Source: Cryptomeria japonica
Lineage: Eukaryota; Streptophyta; Pinopsida; Cupressales; Cupressaceae
Length of the DNA: 64,000 bases
Reading direction: 5' to 3'
NCBI RefSeq assembly: GCF_030272615.1
Contig: NW_026728909.1
Span: 248,001 to 312,000 of the forward strand
Positions 22,310 through 36,761 of this stretch are shown here, one piece after another. The translations under genes and the position numbers were made by a program. The number at the start of each line of letters is the position of its first letter. The stretch's first letter is position 1. The notes below the pieces were generated by a model, which was given only the letters and a program-made list of their open reading frames with translations, made no database searches and had not been told where the DNA came from.

Positions 22310-23837
22310 TATTCAGATAATAGCTGTAATATTAAAGACAACCAAGTTTCACAACAAATCAAACCAACAAAACATAAATAGCCATATGATATGGGAAAAA
22401 AAGGATGTTGGATTTAGTTTCATTGAACTTTAACTCTAAAGTAGCCAAATAAATATATAAGGACTTCCTAAAGTTTATTTTTTTATTTATTTTTGTAGCC
22501 CCCACCAATATTGTATAATAGACAAATTAGATATGGGACTGAGCATTAAGACTTCTATTTGAAGACCAACCCTAGATAACACCCTTGGCCCTTCAACTAT
22601 TAATAAATAATTTAGAGCCAACTACCTTAAGAATAAATATATAACGGGGTGAAGGACTCCCTTGTAAGATAAAATAGGACAAGAATGAAATATTGAAAAA
22701 AGAATTTAATATGATCTAACAAATATATTTTTCAAATTACCAATATAAACCTGTAAATTGGGAAAGAAATCTAGACTCCTAAAGAGGAATTGCTTATCTA
22801 CAAAGAGAAAATATTCTCAAGGAGTTTCAAGCCTTTTGCAAATAGGGAAGGGTTGCAAAGAAGATGTAAGGGAGTTTAGATTACTTTCTTAGAATTTCTT
22901 AGTCATAGTTAAAATTTTATGTATGATTACTTATTTTTAATCTCATTGTTTGAAACTAAGTATATACAAAGAAAAAAAATCCTAAAATAATCATAAAAAA
23001 AATCTCTGACTAGAAAATTTTAAATATTTAGAAAATATAGTTGTCCTTTTAGATTTGCAAATTTCTAAAAAAAACTTGTTCCCCTAGACCTAATCGACAT
23101 TTCAAGATATTCTTATTTCACTATTGATAATAATTTAGTCTATTTTTTTAAATCATAAGTTCATATTCCACTACTTATTTAACATTTTTATTTGAAAGCA
23201 AATAATACCTATTTAAAAATTAAACCAATTTTTTGAAATTATTATAATATTAGTTACAAAAGTCAATTAAAATGTATATTTTTCAAATATTAAATTTTAA
23301 ACTATTGATATGTTGAGTATTAATTAATAAGTTGTAATCTCACTTTTAATTATCGACAAACTTGAAAAATTTATAAATACATTAATAAACATAAAATTTT
23401 AAAAATAGATTGAGAAACATTCATAAGAAAACAAAGTATATAATTTAGAAAAATGGATCAATCAAACAAAATATCAAGTTTAACCAAAAGAAATTGTAAG
23501 CTTTTCCAATTTGATTCTATGAACTTAACATCTTCTTCAAATAATTTTTCTACAGTTTTTTGTTTGAACATTATTTATTAATAAATTGTATTCTCACTTT
23601 TAATTACTAATAAACTTAAATAAATTTATAAATACATTAATAAGAATAAATTTAAAAAATAGATTTAAAAACACTTATAAGAAAACAAAATATATAATTT
23701 TTAAAAAGTGGGTCAATCAAACAAAATATCAAGTTTAAGCAAAAGAAATTCTATGAAGTTAAAATCTTTATCAAGATAATTTTACATCTTCCGATTTGAT
23801 TCTTAGGCTACCTTGGCTTTTCAAGTCACTGAAATAG
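22310..23837. repeat. AT-rich spacer with direct repeat, unit 2
   Basis: Direct repeat copies at about 23315-23544 and 23571-23784. Base 23674 is C, as in unit 1; units 3-5 have T at this site. Confidence 0.62.
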
Positions 23838-24427
23838 TTAGGATCAAAAACTGGCCAGCTGTTACCTAGAGTCATTTCATGTATTCAATGCAGGTTTGAG
23901 TTCTGATAAACCAGGGCTCTCGTAGCATCCACGGCTTCTCAGCCGGGTCCATGCTAGTTTGCTTCCTTCTGAAGTTATTACGGTCGGAAACTGGGCAGCG
24001 GTTACCTGAAGTCAAGTCATGCACTAAATGCAACCTGAAGTCAAGTCATGCACTAAATGTAAGTTTGAATTCTAATAACAAGGGCTTTCGTACGATGCAT
24101 TGACAATTCTATGAATACAATACATGTTACACATTTTATGCATATAATACATGTTGCATATACATATAACTGCATCTTAGAATCTTATTCATACAATGCA
24201 TGTTACACATCCTATGCATATAATGCATTTTACATAGACATATAACTACATGCAGATGCATCGTAGAAGCTGGATAGAGGGTGCCCTCGTACGTCACACT
24301 ACTGCTCAGACTGAGTCCATGCTTCCTTCGTGTCTGCCCGGGAGATCTTTTCCTATATAAATGATGAATCCTTCTTCATATACTCAATCTATCCATCTTC
24401 ATTCGACCGTTCAATACAGACGGTATA
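23838..24427 (+). promoter_or_regulatory. Gene A promoter, unit 2
   Basis: TATA box 24354-24362. The 29-bp direct duplication is at 24004-24061. It shares with unit 1 the 10-bp-short form of the first ~76-bp copy (junction after 24176). Confidence 0.7.
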
Positions 24428-25211
24428 ATGGCAACAGTATCAGATCTTGTGCTTATTCTTGTGGCTGGACTGGCTATATATCTTCAGATGCAAGGTAAGC
24501 TGTATTGGTAACATAAGAGTTTTAGATTGAATACACTATATATCCGAGGTTCACAATAATAATATGCGTGTGTTTTTTGTTGCAGAGGCGGCAGCAGTTA
24601 AGTTTGAGATAACGAACCAGTGCAGGTACACGGTTTGGGCGGCAGGATTACCCGGCGGAGGGCAGCAGCTCGACCAGGGTAAGACATGGACCGTCGATGT
24701 GCCGGCAGGGACAAAGGGAGCAAGATTCTGGGGCCGAACCGGCTGCTCTTTTGATGCGAGGGACCGAGGAACCTGTCAAACCGGTGACTGCAACGGCCAA
24801 TTGAGCTGCCAGGTCTCGGGAGGCATTCCCACCACGCTGGCTGAGTACACCCTCAATGGAGATGGCAACAAGGACTTCTACGACGTCTCCCTGGTGGACG
24901 AATTCAACGGTCCTCTCTCCATCAATCCTACAAACGGACAGTGCACTGCCCCTGCATGCAAAGCCGACGTCAATGCTGTTTGCCCTGCTGAGTTGAAGGT
25001 GAATGGCGGATGCAATAGTGCCTGCACTGTCTTTCAAACTGACCAGTATTGCTACAGAGGTGCCTATGTCGACAACTGCCCTGCCACAAACTACTCGATG
25101 ATCTTCAAGAACCAGTGCCCTCAGGCCTACAGTTATGCCAAGGATGATACTTCCAGCACTTTCACCTGCCCTTCTGGAACCACTGACTACAGTATTGTAT
25201 TCTGTCCCTAA
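24428..25211 (+). CDS. Thaumatin-like (PR-5) protein, gene A copy 2, with S81R
   Basis: Exon 1 24428-24494, intron 24495-24585, exon 2 24586-25211; 230 residues. Besides the shared loss of Cys179, this copy alone has G at 24761, changing AGC to AGG (Ser81 to Arg) in the FDASDRG loop just before the thaumatin signature. It is the only amino-acid difference I see among the complete A copies. AATAAA is at 25384-25389. Confidence 0.9.
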
Positions 25212-25453
25212 ATCTATATAGGAGTATGCTCATCTACATCCTAATAATCAGCTATGAGTGTATCACCTCCGTATTTAGTATCTGATATATGGTGGCATAA
25301 ACTATCACTCGGTAGTCATATAAATAAGCCATCATTTGTTGTAAGGCGTTAGATGCAATTTTGAAGTATCACAGTTTACTATAAATAAAAGTCCAATATT
25401 CTAATGGGCAATTTGAAATAGGTAATTCATATGCAATATCTTTTTATAAATGT

Positions 25454-26714
25454 CTTTTATTATTTTAGTAGGGAAGGGGTCCTAAACCCTTACAAAAAAA
25501 ACAAATAAACTAGAGAGCAACGACACAATCGCTGGCATCGGATAGCCAACACCCCAGAAAGCATAGAAACAACTCTCAAAAGTAATAAAACACTAACAAT
25601 ACCCACATAACTAAACATAATAACCCTCTCCAACTTCCTACTATCCATAATACAACTACTAGCATATAACTAAAAAGAGTTCATAATAGTATCAGAGTAC
25701 TTAATCCACATGAAAACACCCAACATAAGGCATGCAGGCCTGTTTAGATAAAAGTCCATGTTAAAACTAATACTATCATCTTTTGAAATCAACCCAGACC
25801 AAAAAAAAGCACCAACCCAATAGCATCCTACTCATCCTTGATGACGTTCCATTCCCGCACAAGACACTACATCAGTTCCTTCTAGATCTTAGGTTACAAC
25901 ATGTCCTCTTTCTGCTCCTCTTGCAGGTTGACATCCTTCATCTTTTTTGCTTTTTTCTTCATCTTTCTCTATCTCAAGACAAACCCCATAACGACATTCT
26001 GCATAATTCATCAGTAATAGCACATAGGGAATTCAAGGCCTCTCCCATTAGCTGATGTCCTTGCCTATATTCGTCCATCTTCGCTTTAAGGTTCATGACC
26101 TTAACTTGTAGGTTAATTATCTAGTTTTGCTATTATTTGATGCTAAAATTCTCCTCCTCGGTAGGAGAGTCCTGAGAACAGGGCACCATTTCCACATCCT
26201 AAAAAAGTATTTTGAAGCAAGGATTTTTGTTTTGAATCAACCTTGTCCTCTAGAGAATCACTTAAACCCTTTGAATCCTCCTTACTGTCCTCCCCTTGTT
26301 CCTCCCCTTCCACCTGAAATTCCTCATCCTCCCCCCCTCCTCACTAGAGCTCCTGAGTTGTCATCATCATCAAGGGTAAAAGCCTTTGCCGGTTTAGGGG
26401 AAACATCTTCGGTTTCAATTTGTTTTTCTTGTCTTTGGCGAGCAGATGAGCCGACCTTCTTTCACCAAAGTGACCCTCCTATTTCTCCTTTTCATGCAGG
26501 TTATCTTTCACCTAATCTCATAGTTCTTACAAGATGAAAAATCAGACACCAATAATATCTATAGGTCCATTGCTATTGTATCCCATCCGTCGTATGATCA
26601 GGAATCATTAACCATATTGTTGTGTTGGTATGGCCACCTCTAGAGTAGCAGCTCTGACCTCTTCCTCATCCTTGTATAGCCAACTAAGGATGTCTTTCCC
26701 TTATGATTCATTTG
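25454..26714 (-). pseudogene. Decayed minus-strand coding-like tract, unit 3
   Basis: Copy of 806-2066 with one private change, T at 26395 where the other units have C. Confidence 0.4.
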
Positions 26715-29438
26715 CTAGTGTGCCCAATTGGATAAATTTTCCATCAAACTTGGTGATGGGTTGTGTTGATTGATGTGTCGATGCAGAAGGTTGTCCATGA
26801 GATTTTGGTGATGTTGGTAATTTTGATAGACACATGGGTTCAAAATAGTATTCTCCCATGCCTTGATCTTTGATTTCAACTTTTGTTTGAAGTCCATGGA
26901 TAAAGACTTGATTTTTTCTTGATGATGATCTAATGCTAAGGAAGCTGGAGCTTTCCTATTGTGTGGAACTAGGCTGTCTTGAGCTGTCCCCATAGCATTG
27001 CAATGTTGAAAAGGATTATTATCGGTAGATATGGAGATTTCCTGTCCATTATATGGGAATTTGACACACTGATGGTATGTTGAAGGCACTACTTGCATTT
27101 CATGTATCCAAGGATGACCCAATAGAATATTGTATGTTAAGTCTATGTCTAAGACTTGGCACATAGTGTCCCTTTGTATCAGTCCTACCTAAATAGGTAG
27201 TATCACTGTTCCTTTAGATGACTTGTCTTCATCATCATAGGCCTTGATGGTGATCTTTTTGTTTGGATCAATAGACTTCTCAAAGAAGCCTAATGCACGG
27301 ATAAGCTTTAAAGCACATATATTGAGACCAACTCCTCCATCTATTAATACTCTTTTAACTCGATGTTTGTAGACTAAGACTTTGATATGAAGGGGAGTGT
27401 TATGTGGATGACTCAAAGAGACATTATCATGTTGGAAAAGGTGAGTTTATGAGGCCCTGTCATATGAGCCACCATGGGTTGGAATTTTATCAATGTCCAG
27501 ATCTTGAGGAATGTTTGTTTCAACCAATGCTTGTTCTAAGATATCCTTATCTTTTGGTGAGAACTTGAGCAACTCGAGTATAGATATTTGAGCAGGAGTT
27601 CTCTGTAGTTGATAAACCAAATCATATTGAGTATTGGGAATAGTGGTGGATGTTGATGTATGCCCTTTCAAGACGCATTTTTGAGCTTTGGTTGTCACAT
27701 TGATTGATGCATGGTCTTGTTTGTCCTTGATTTTTATGACATTTATTTGGTTATCATCTATCAATATGTGATTGATGGTGTTGTTGTACAGGTGATTTAT
27801 ACAAGCTCCTCTTGTATCATTTGATGATGGAGCTCCTCCCTTCTTGTAATTTGGAAGAGGATTTTTAAAAGCATCGTGGTCACCGTTTGTTTTGAGACCA
27901 TCAACCATTAAATCACCTCTATTGATCATATCCTGAACAATATTCTTAAGCCTCATGAAATCATTTGTGTGATGTCCTTTGTTTCGATGAAAATCACAAA
28001 AATACGAATCATTCCACCAAGGTGGTTTGACCTGGGGTTCAAAGTTGTTTATGGTCAGTAATGTGATAATTTTGTTCGCCAGGAGTTCTCGAAATGTCAA
28101 TTCTAAGGTTTTCCCTAATGGTGTGTAGATGTGTCTATTTGGGAAAGTGTTGGTGTTACCTCTTTGGTTTGTATTATTCCCTCAGTTAGCCTTGTTTATT
28201 GTTGTTGCCTTGGGTATTGTTATTGGTATTTGAAATTGAAGGTCCTTGATTGGTATTTTGTGGATAAGTGTTAGTGCCTTGATTAACACCCTTTTGATTT
28301 TTGTTAGATTGTGGATTACCTCATAAAGCTAATACTGGTTGTTTGGACTTCATATCATTAGCATCAGCTCCTCCATCATTAACAATGTTTTTGTTTCTTG
28401 TCCAAAATCTTGATTTGTCTAAAGTGTTGTTGTTATTTTTATTGTTAAAGGAGTGAGTGTTGGATGAGTTAATTCCTTCCTTAAATAACTTCAATGTTCC
28501 TTTCTTGATGTAGGCTTCCTCTACTTGGATTCCATTTTCTATCAACTTGGTAAAAGCTGGTATGCATTGGAGCTTGAGTTGATAACACATCTCACTATTT
28601 AGATTGTCAATAAAGATCTCCATCTTTTCCTTTTCAGGCATGTCTCGAGGATATCTCGAAACCATACGTCTCCAACACTGAAGAAACACCATGAATGTTT
28701 CATTGCTTTTTTGTTTGGTGTTGCATACATCCAACATGGTGATTGCATCCTAAATATTATAGGAGTATTTTGTGATAAATTTGTTTACAAACTCATCAAA
28801 TGATCTGATGGGAAGTGTAAGTTTAGACAACCACTCCATTGTTTTCCCTCCCAAACTTCTTGGGAATAGTCTCATTAAGAATCATCGTGAGAAAACTCTA
28901 GGCTTATGGTACAAAATTCCCGAACATGATTGCGAGGATCACTTTTAGCATCGTATTTGTCGTACTTTCGCATATCTGAATTTGGGGGAAAAGGTATCAT
29001 GTTTAATCTCCTGTCAAAGGAGTAAGGACAGATTTCATCCAAGGAGTATCGCATTGTGGTCCCTTGTTGCATGTTCTACATTTGCCTTTGCAGCATTTGG
29101 ATTTGTTGTGTAAGAGTGACCATGGGTGCATTTGTATGTCGAGGGAAACCTTCCCCCTTTCATTAAGATTATCCTGAGGTCGGCCATGGTTGTGTTCGGG
29201 GGTGTTATTTTGTTCATGCATGATTTATGGGCCATGTGTTTCTTCTTCTATTTTTTGGTCTTGATAGGCATAATTTCTAGACCTTGTTCTAAAAATTCTT
29301 TCAGCGACATTCCTTAAGTTTTCGGTATTAAAATCTTTAGGAAGTGTAACCCCTTTTCTAGTTAGCATGAGCATATATTTTTCCTCGTTTGCTTCAATAA
29401 GTCTTTCCATGAGCCTTTGGAATGAGGGGTTTTCTTGA
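26715..29438 (-). pseudogene. Ty3/gypsy gag-protease remnant, unit 3
   Basis: Protease piece 26715-27416, nucleocapsid-like piece 27447-28100, gag core pieces 28321-29410. Shares A at 27937 and C at 29351 with unit 2. Private G at 27478 changes Ser to Thr near the end of the nucleocapsid-like stretch. Confidence 0.8.
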
Positions 29439-29681
29439 CATTCTTGGAGTTGTCATTCCTAAGTCACTTTGCTCAATGATTTGAGAGAAAAGACATTGAC
29501 TTGAGGGATCATGTTAGATAGAGAACAATGGAACATCCCTTGGGAAGTTGAGCTATTCAATATAGCTCCATAACTTGCACCAAGAGTCCCATTGGTGTGT
29601 GGATCTTTTGGAACCTTAATTTTACGTTTCTGTACACCACATTTCCTGCACACATTTGTGGCGCCCACCATGGGGCCGAAC
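29439..29681 (+). repeat. Inverted LTR-end/primer-binding-site segment, unit 3
   Basis: Copy of 4791-5033, facing the arm at 30889-31134. Primer-binding-site start at 29659. Confidence 0.73.
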
Positions 29682-29740
29682 CCCATTAATCTTATCATTT
29701 TTTTTGTAGGAGCAATATTGCAAGCACGTGGGAAAGCTGG

Positions 29741-30888
29741 TTTAGCACATTGGGACCTTTCTTTAGTGCGTAGAAACATTAGTTAGTGCTTCTAGTATAC
29801 TATTTAGTGAAGACCTCTCCACTAGCACATTTAGACTTTTTGTTAGCACCTGATATTCTGGTTGTATTCTATATCATCATAACGCATTCGACAAACATAG
29901 TAGAACATTCGGTAACCATCTTAGCGCATAGAAGTCATTTTGTAGCACATTTTCATGTTTTTGTAGTGCATCTGCACGTTTCTGTAGCTCACCTGTGCAA
30001 TAGTCTAATGCATAGCTCTAACAAAGGAAAACGCAAAACTGTAATCGAAGAAAGAAAATTTTAGGCTTGTGAAGCCCACCCTCAGAATTTGATTATTTTG
30101 CTAACTGATTTTGTTCAGGTTCAAACCTTTTTCTGCAGGAGCAATAGGAGTTAGTTTAAGTTTTTCTTTTCTTTCTTTCAAAAGTTAGTTAAAAAGAACT
30201 CACCCTCTTTTTTATTGCAAAAGCTTAAAATAAACCTCATAAGTTCTTTGGGATGTTTAAAATGAACTTCATACTTTCCTTTGGTATTTAAAACAAAACT
30301 TCATCTTTTTCTTATTGCATGGGTAAAAAGAACAACAAAGAAAAAAATTTCATTCTTCCAAGTTAGGAAAACACTTCGTTCGGGTTTTAAAAGAACAACA
30401 AATTTACTTTTCAATCAACAAAGGTAAAAAGAAATTCACCTTCCTTTGGTGCCTAAAAGGATTCATTTTAATTTATTGCAAAAGTAAAAGAAACTCATCT
30501 TTATTTTGTGCAAGGAAAAAGGGAAAGTTCTCACTTATCAACTTTAATTTTGTTGACCAAAATCACGATTTCTTTTGTTGACCAGGATTTCCAATTTTTT
30601 GATAGAAAATCATTGCTATAAAAGGTTAAAAAGAACACCATACTTTTTGGAGCAAAATCTCCAAACAGAAGTTAGCAAATCATTTCTTTGAAAGGTTAAA
30701 AAGAACACTTGAGTGCCTTGTCTCGAAAGTGGAAAGTATATGCTCTCCCCTTAATTGGGTGACCAAAATGCCAAACCACTCTTTCATGCTTTCTTCATTT
30801 CAAGCAGTTAAATCGTTTAGCAAGCCTGTCATCCCGAGTTTCTCTTAGAGTGCCATTTAAATGGTCGGTGAGAAGGGAATGACCTAAT
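29741..30888. mobile_element. Retroelement leader with 21-bp repeat, unit 3
   Basis: 21-bp repeat 29741-30025, then the motif-rich leader. Base 30815 is G, as in units 2 and 5. Confidence 0.65.
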
Positions 30889-32343
30889 TTCGAGCCCCAT
30901 GGTGGGTGCCAGAAATGTTTGTGGGAAATGCAGTGGTGTACAAAAACATAAAATTCAGGTTCCAAAAGATCCACACACCAATGGGACTCTTGGTGCAAGT
31001 TATGAAGCTATATTGAATAGCTCAACTTCCCAAGGGATGTTCCATTGTTCTCTATCTCACAGGATCCCTCAAGTCAATGTCTTTTCTCTCAAATCACGGA
31101 GCAAAGTGACTTAGGAATAACAACTCCAAGAATGGGTGATGTTTGATTAATTTACCATGATTTCATTCCTAGATATGTATGATATTGAATCTATGATGAT
31201 TTTAAACTAGTATGAATTTTATGTTATGATAAAGATTAGCAATCCTCTCCTAACAATATATACTAGTCTAACATGGATATGCTATGATATTTAAAATTAC
31301 TTCTAAAATGCTATTAAGATGATTTTATCAAAGAGAGGCTAAATGCTCAGTAAAATGACTATAGATTACATGCATGAAACTTGGATATCTCAAAATGAGA
31401 GAATGAGAGCTCTATTTATAGGGAAAATAGGGAAATGGATGGTCAAGATTGGATAATCTTAACAAGGGCCAGGATTGAAAGTTATCAATCCATGTTTACA
31501 ATTCTCACCAATGAAATGGTGACAATTGTCAACAAGAGGTTGCTTGAGAGGAGATGAAATAATAATTAAATGCTTGAGAAGACATGATGGTTACCTTAGG
31601 AGCTAAGGGTTAATGTTAGGTTAGGGTAATCCATTGGATAAAGCTTTTACCCAAGCAGTAAACTCTTGTGCAAGGGTTAAAGGGATAACCAAAGTTAAAG
31701 CCATGAATGTTTTATGAGACCCTTGGGTTAGATGAGGGTTGAGTTAGAGAGAAAGTCTCTAGCCATGAAAGAAGGTTGAGTTAACCATTAATGGTTATGA
31801 AGACTTTGAGGGTTAACTTGTTGAGGACATAAAGCCTTTAATAGTTATTGAAGACTTTGAGGGTTTGAGAAGTGACTTCCCTTTTCTTAGGGATGTGACA
31901 ATAATTAGGAGATGGATTAGGCTAAATTAGAATTGATTAGAATAATCTAGAAGGGGTTTAGGGAGGCAAGTGGGAGATGTAGGAAAATGGAAGTGGAGGA
32001 AAAAGGAATTTAATTAAAATAAAACTACTTTATTTCAATCAAATAGATGCAACTTGCATAAATACAAGTGAGGGATTTAAATAAATAAATTAGAATTATT
32101 TATTTGCAAGGATTAATTTAATTAAATGTAAGTTTAATTAAAAGGGGAGAAGGGGGAATTTAATTAAATAAAGTAATTTATTTAATCAAAGGCTAGAAAA
32201 GGCTTAGGTGAACTTAATTAAATAAATTGAGTAATTCATTTAATCAAATAGATGAATATAAAGAATTTAATTAAATAGAAGAATGAGATTAAAATAAATA
32301 TTAAATATTCATTTAGGAAAGTGGTCAGATTTATACGTCTACA
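30889..32343 (-). mobile_element. LTR with primer-binding site, unit 3
   Basis: LTR 32343-30916 on the minus strand, primer-binding site 30911-30889, TATA-like box 31412-31421. Private A at 31628 (T in the other units). Confidence 0.73.
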
Positions 32344-33358
32344 ATAATTACTATCATATCACCAATAATGTGATAAAGGCAATTTGTATGTAATATATAG
32401 TTACGGAAAAATTTCTCCCATCTTATTATTATAGTTTTAAAATTTTAAATATGTGTATATCCATGCAAATTTATTAGAATCCACTATTATGGATTGAGTT
32501 GATACAATATGTATTGGAAAGTAGATTAGTTTTGTGTTGAGTATATTTATTTATTAATTCTTACTCTATCTTATTAGCACCATATGTCCTTGTCACATCA
32601 AAGAGTGACATATCTTACTACAAACATAAAATAAATACATAATGAATACATATTTCAAAATTAGAAATATATAACAACTTTCAACTAAAAAATATAAAAT
32701 TAATTTCAAGTAAAATGAAATAATCTTTCCAAATAAAATAACTCATAACATTTAAATAAAAATAAGAACAAGAAAAAAAAAATGTCAAGTAATATAATTT
32801 TAATTATTGTAAAGTAATTTGGCTCATGGGTTCCTTTCCCTATTGAGGTGGTTGGAGATAGGGTGAAGAACTGATAGTGCTAAGTGCAAAAGTGTGTGGA
32901 CTTCTTAAAGGCCTCCATTAATGTAGTGAGTCTAGATCATGTCAACTCGTCCTTTGCATTCACAAACAACCAAAAACCTAATCAAGATATTCCAAAAGGT
33001 AATAATGTGAAAATTGAAACTTAGTTTCTCTAGTATGTTTAGTTTGAATGTAAAGCTGATAAGAGATATTGGATGTAGCTACTATGTAGGATTTTGTCTA
33101 CGTAAGTAAGAGTAGAGATGCATTCTGGCCCTATTTTAGATTTGTTATTTAATTGAAAAATTTTCAATTTTTAATATATATGGAATGCAACACCCAAAAG
33201 TAGCTAGTTTACAAAAAAATCAATTGTGACTCAAAATTTTATTTGATGAATGTAAATAATCTATATTTTAAAATTAAGATTTATAATTCAAAACAAGTAA
33301 ATATCTGTACTATTTGAATATATATATATATTTAATATATTAGAACTTAAAATGTTAA
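32344..33358. other. AT-rich spacer, unit 3, no gene seen
   Basis: Copy of 7696-8710 with a private A-to-T change at 32438. No coding content was recognised. Confidence 0.55.
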
Positions 33359-33601
33359 AAAGATAACTGCATATGGATTAGCTTTTCCTCATTACCCATT
33401 AAAATACCGATGGAATTTTATTTACAATAAACTGTGATACTTGGAAACTGGCATGTATACCTTACACCAACCGATGGCTTATTTACATGACTCTACCAAA
33501 TGATAGTTTATGCCACCATATATCAGATACTAAATACACGGGTGATAAGATCATAGCTGATTATTTGGAGGTTATAATGACTATGATGATCCTATATATA
33601 T

Positions 33602-34396
33602 CTAGGGACAGAATACAATACTATAGTCGGTGGTACCAGAGGGGCAGGTGAAAGTGCTGGAAGAATCGTCCTTAGCATAACTGTATGCCTGTGGGCACTG
33701 GTTCTTGAACATCATCGAGTAGTTTGTGGCGGGGCAGTTCTTGACATAGGAACCTCTGCAGCAATACTGGTCAGTTTGAAAGACAGTACAGGCACTATTG
33801 CATCCACCATTCACCTTCAATTCAGCAGGGCAAGCAGCATTCACGTCGGCTTTGCATGCAGGGGCAGTGCACTGTCCATTTGTAGGATTGATGGAGAGAG
33901 GAACGTTGAAGCCGTCAACCAGGGAGACATCGTAGAAGTCCTGGTTGCCATCTCCATTTAGGGTGTACTCGACCAGCGTGGTCGGAACGCCCCCCGAGAC
34001 TTGGCAGCTCAGTTGGCCGTTGCAGTCACCAGTTTGACAGGTTCCTCGGCCGCTCGCATCGAAAGAACAGCCAGTTCGGCCCCAGAATCTTGCCGCCTTT
34101 GTCCCTGCCGGCACATCGACGGTCCATGTCTGACCTTGGTCAAGCTGCTGCCCTCCTCCTGGTAGTCCTGCCGCCCAAACTGTGTACCCGCACTGGTTTC
34201 GTATATCAAACTTAACTGCCCACGCCTCTGCAACAAAACATACACACACAAAAATTATCGTAAGGCCTAGAGAGATGTATATACCATTCAACAACCTACA
34301 ACACGTATTATTTTACCAACACATCTTACGTTGCATATGTAAAGATATGGCCAGTCCAGCCACAAGAACAAGCGCAAGATCTGATACCATCGCCAT
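33602..34396 (-). CDS. Thaumatin-like (PR-5) protein, gene B copy 3
   Basis: Exon 1 34396-34330, intron 34329-34228, exon 2 34227-33602. The product is predicted identical to copies 2, 4 and 5, with Val39 and 16 cysteines. The minus-strand AATAAA is at 33422-33417. Confidence 0.94.
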
Positions 34397-34633
34397 TATA
34401 CCGTCTGAATTGAACGATTGAATGAAGATAGATAGATTGGGTATATGAGGAGGGATTATTCATTTATATAGAAAAAGATCGCTCCGCCGGTCATGAAGGA
34501 AGCAACAGAGGAAGGACCCGGCATGAGAAGGCTAGTATCGTACGCATTCCGGTTACAGAATTCAAGCTTGCATTTATAACATGACTTGACTTCAGGTAAG
34601 AGCTGCCCAGTTTCCAACCGTAAGGGTCATCAA
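34397..34633 (-). promoter_or_regulatory. Gene B promoter, unit 3
   Basis: TATA box on the minus strand at 34470-34462; TGACTTGACTT at 34582-34592. Confidence 0.68.
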
Positions 34634-36161
34634 TATTCAGATAATAGCTGTAATATTAAAGACAACCAAGTTTCACAACAAATCAAACCAACAAAACATA
34701 AATAGCCATATGATATGGGAAAAAAAGGATGTTGGATTTAGTTTCATTGAACTTTAACTCTAAAGTAGCCAAATAAATATATAAGGACTTCCTAAAGTTT
34801 ATTTTTTTATTTATTTTTGTAGCCCCCACCAATATTGTATAATAGACAAATTAGATATGGGACTGAGCATTAAGACTTCTATTTGAAGACCAACCCTAGA
34901 TAACACCCTTGGCCCTTCAACTATTAATAAATAATTTAGAGCCAACTACCTTAAGAATAAATATATAACGGGGTGAAGGACTCCCTTGTAAGATAAAATA
35001 GGACAAGAATGAAATATTGAAAAAAGAATTTAATATGATCTAACAAATATATTTTTCAAATTACCAATATAAACCTGTAAATTGGGAAAGAAATCTAGAC
35101 TCCTAAAGAGGAATTGCTTATCTACAAAGAGAAAATATTCTCAAGGAGTTTCAAGCCTTTTGCAAATAGGGAAGGGTTGCAAAGAAGATGTAAGGGAGTT
35201 TAGATTACTTTCTTAGAATTTCTTAGTCATAGTTAAAATTTTATGTATGATTACTTATTTTTAATCTCATTGTTTGAAACTAAGTATATACAAAGAAAAA
35301 AAATCCTAAAATAATCATAAAAAAAATCTCTGACTAGAAAATTTTAAATATTTAGAAAATATAGTTGTCCTTTTAGATTTGCAAATTTCTAAAAAAAACT
35401 TGTTCCCCTAGACCTAATCGACATTTCAAGATATTCTTATTTCACTATTGATAATAATTTAGTCTATTTTTTTAAATCATAAGTTCATATTCCACTACTT
35501 ATTTAACATTTTTATTTGAAAGCAAATAATACCTATTTAAAAATTAAACCAATTTTTTGAAATTATTATAATATTAGTTACAAAAGTCAATTAAAATGTA
35601 TATTTTTCAAATATTAAATTTTAAACTATTGATATGTTGAGTATTAATTAATAAGTTGTAATCTCACTTTTAATTATCGACAAACTTGAAAAATTTATAA
35701 ATACATTAATAAACATAAAATTTTAAAAATAGATTGAGAAACATTCATAAGAAAACAAAGTATATAATTTAGAAAAATGGATCAATCAAACAAAATATCA
35801 AGTTTAACCAAAAGAAATTGTAAGCTTTTCCAATTTGATTCTATGAACTTAACATCTTCTTCAAATAATTTTTCTACAGTTTTTTGTTTGAACATTATTT
35901 ATTAATAAATTGTATTCTCACTTTTAATTACTAATAAACTTAAATAAATTTATAAATACATTAATAAGAATAAATTTAAAAAATAGATTTAAAAACATTT
36001 ATAAGAAAACAAAATATATAATTTTTAAAAAGTGGGTCAATCAAACAAAATATCAAGTTTAAGCAAAAGAAATTCTATGAAGTTAAAATCTTTATCAAGA
36101 TAATTTTACATCTTCCGATTTGATTCTTAGGCTACCTTGGCTTTTCAAGTCACTGAAATAG
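34634..36161. repeat. AT-rich spacer with direct repeat, unit 3
   Basis: Direct repeat copies at about 35639-35868 and 35895-36108. Base 35998 is T, the state shared with units 4 and 5 but not units 1 and 2. Confidence 0.62.
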
Positions 36162-36761
36162 TTAGGATCAAAAACTGGCCAGCTGTTACCTAGAGTCATT
36201 TCATGTATTCAATGCAGGTTTGAGTTCTGATAAACCAGGGCTCTCGTAGCATCCACGGCTTCTCAGCCGGGTCCATGCTAGTTTGCTTCCTTCTGAAGTT
36301 ATTACGGTCGGAAACTGGGCAGCGGTTACCTGAAGTCAAGTCATGCACTAAATGCAACCTGAAGTCAAGTCATGCACTAAATGTAAGTTTGAATTCTAAT
36401 AACAAGGGCTTTCGTACGATGCATTGACAATTCTATGAATACAATACATGTTACACATTTTATGCATATAATACATGTTGCATATACATATAACTGCATC
36501 TAGATGCATCTTAGAATCTTATTCATACAATGCATGTTACACATCCTATGCATATAATGCATTTTACATAGACATATAACTACATGCAGATGCATCGTAG
36601 AAGCTGGATAGAGGGTGCCCTCGTACGTCACACTACTGCTCAGACTGAGTCCATGCTTCCTTCGTGTCTGCCCGGGAGATCTTTTCCTATATAAATGATG
36701 AATCCTTCTTCATATACTCAATCTATCCATCTTCATTCGACCGTTCAATACAGACGGTATA
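36162..36761 (+). promoter_or_regulatory. Gene A promoter, unit 3 (10-bp-longer form)
   Basis: TATA box 36688-36696; 29-bp direct duplication at 36328-36385. Ten extra bases (36501-36510) restore similarity between the two ~76-bp copies, so this longer form is probably ancestral. Confidence 0.7.
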
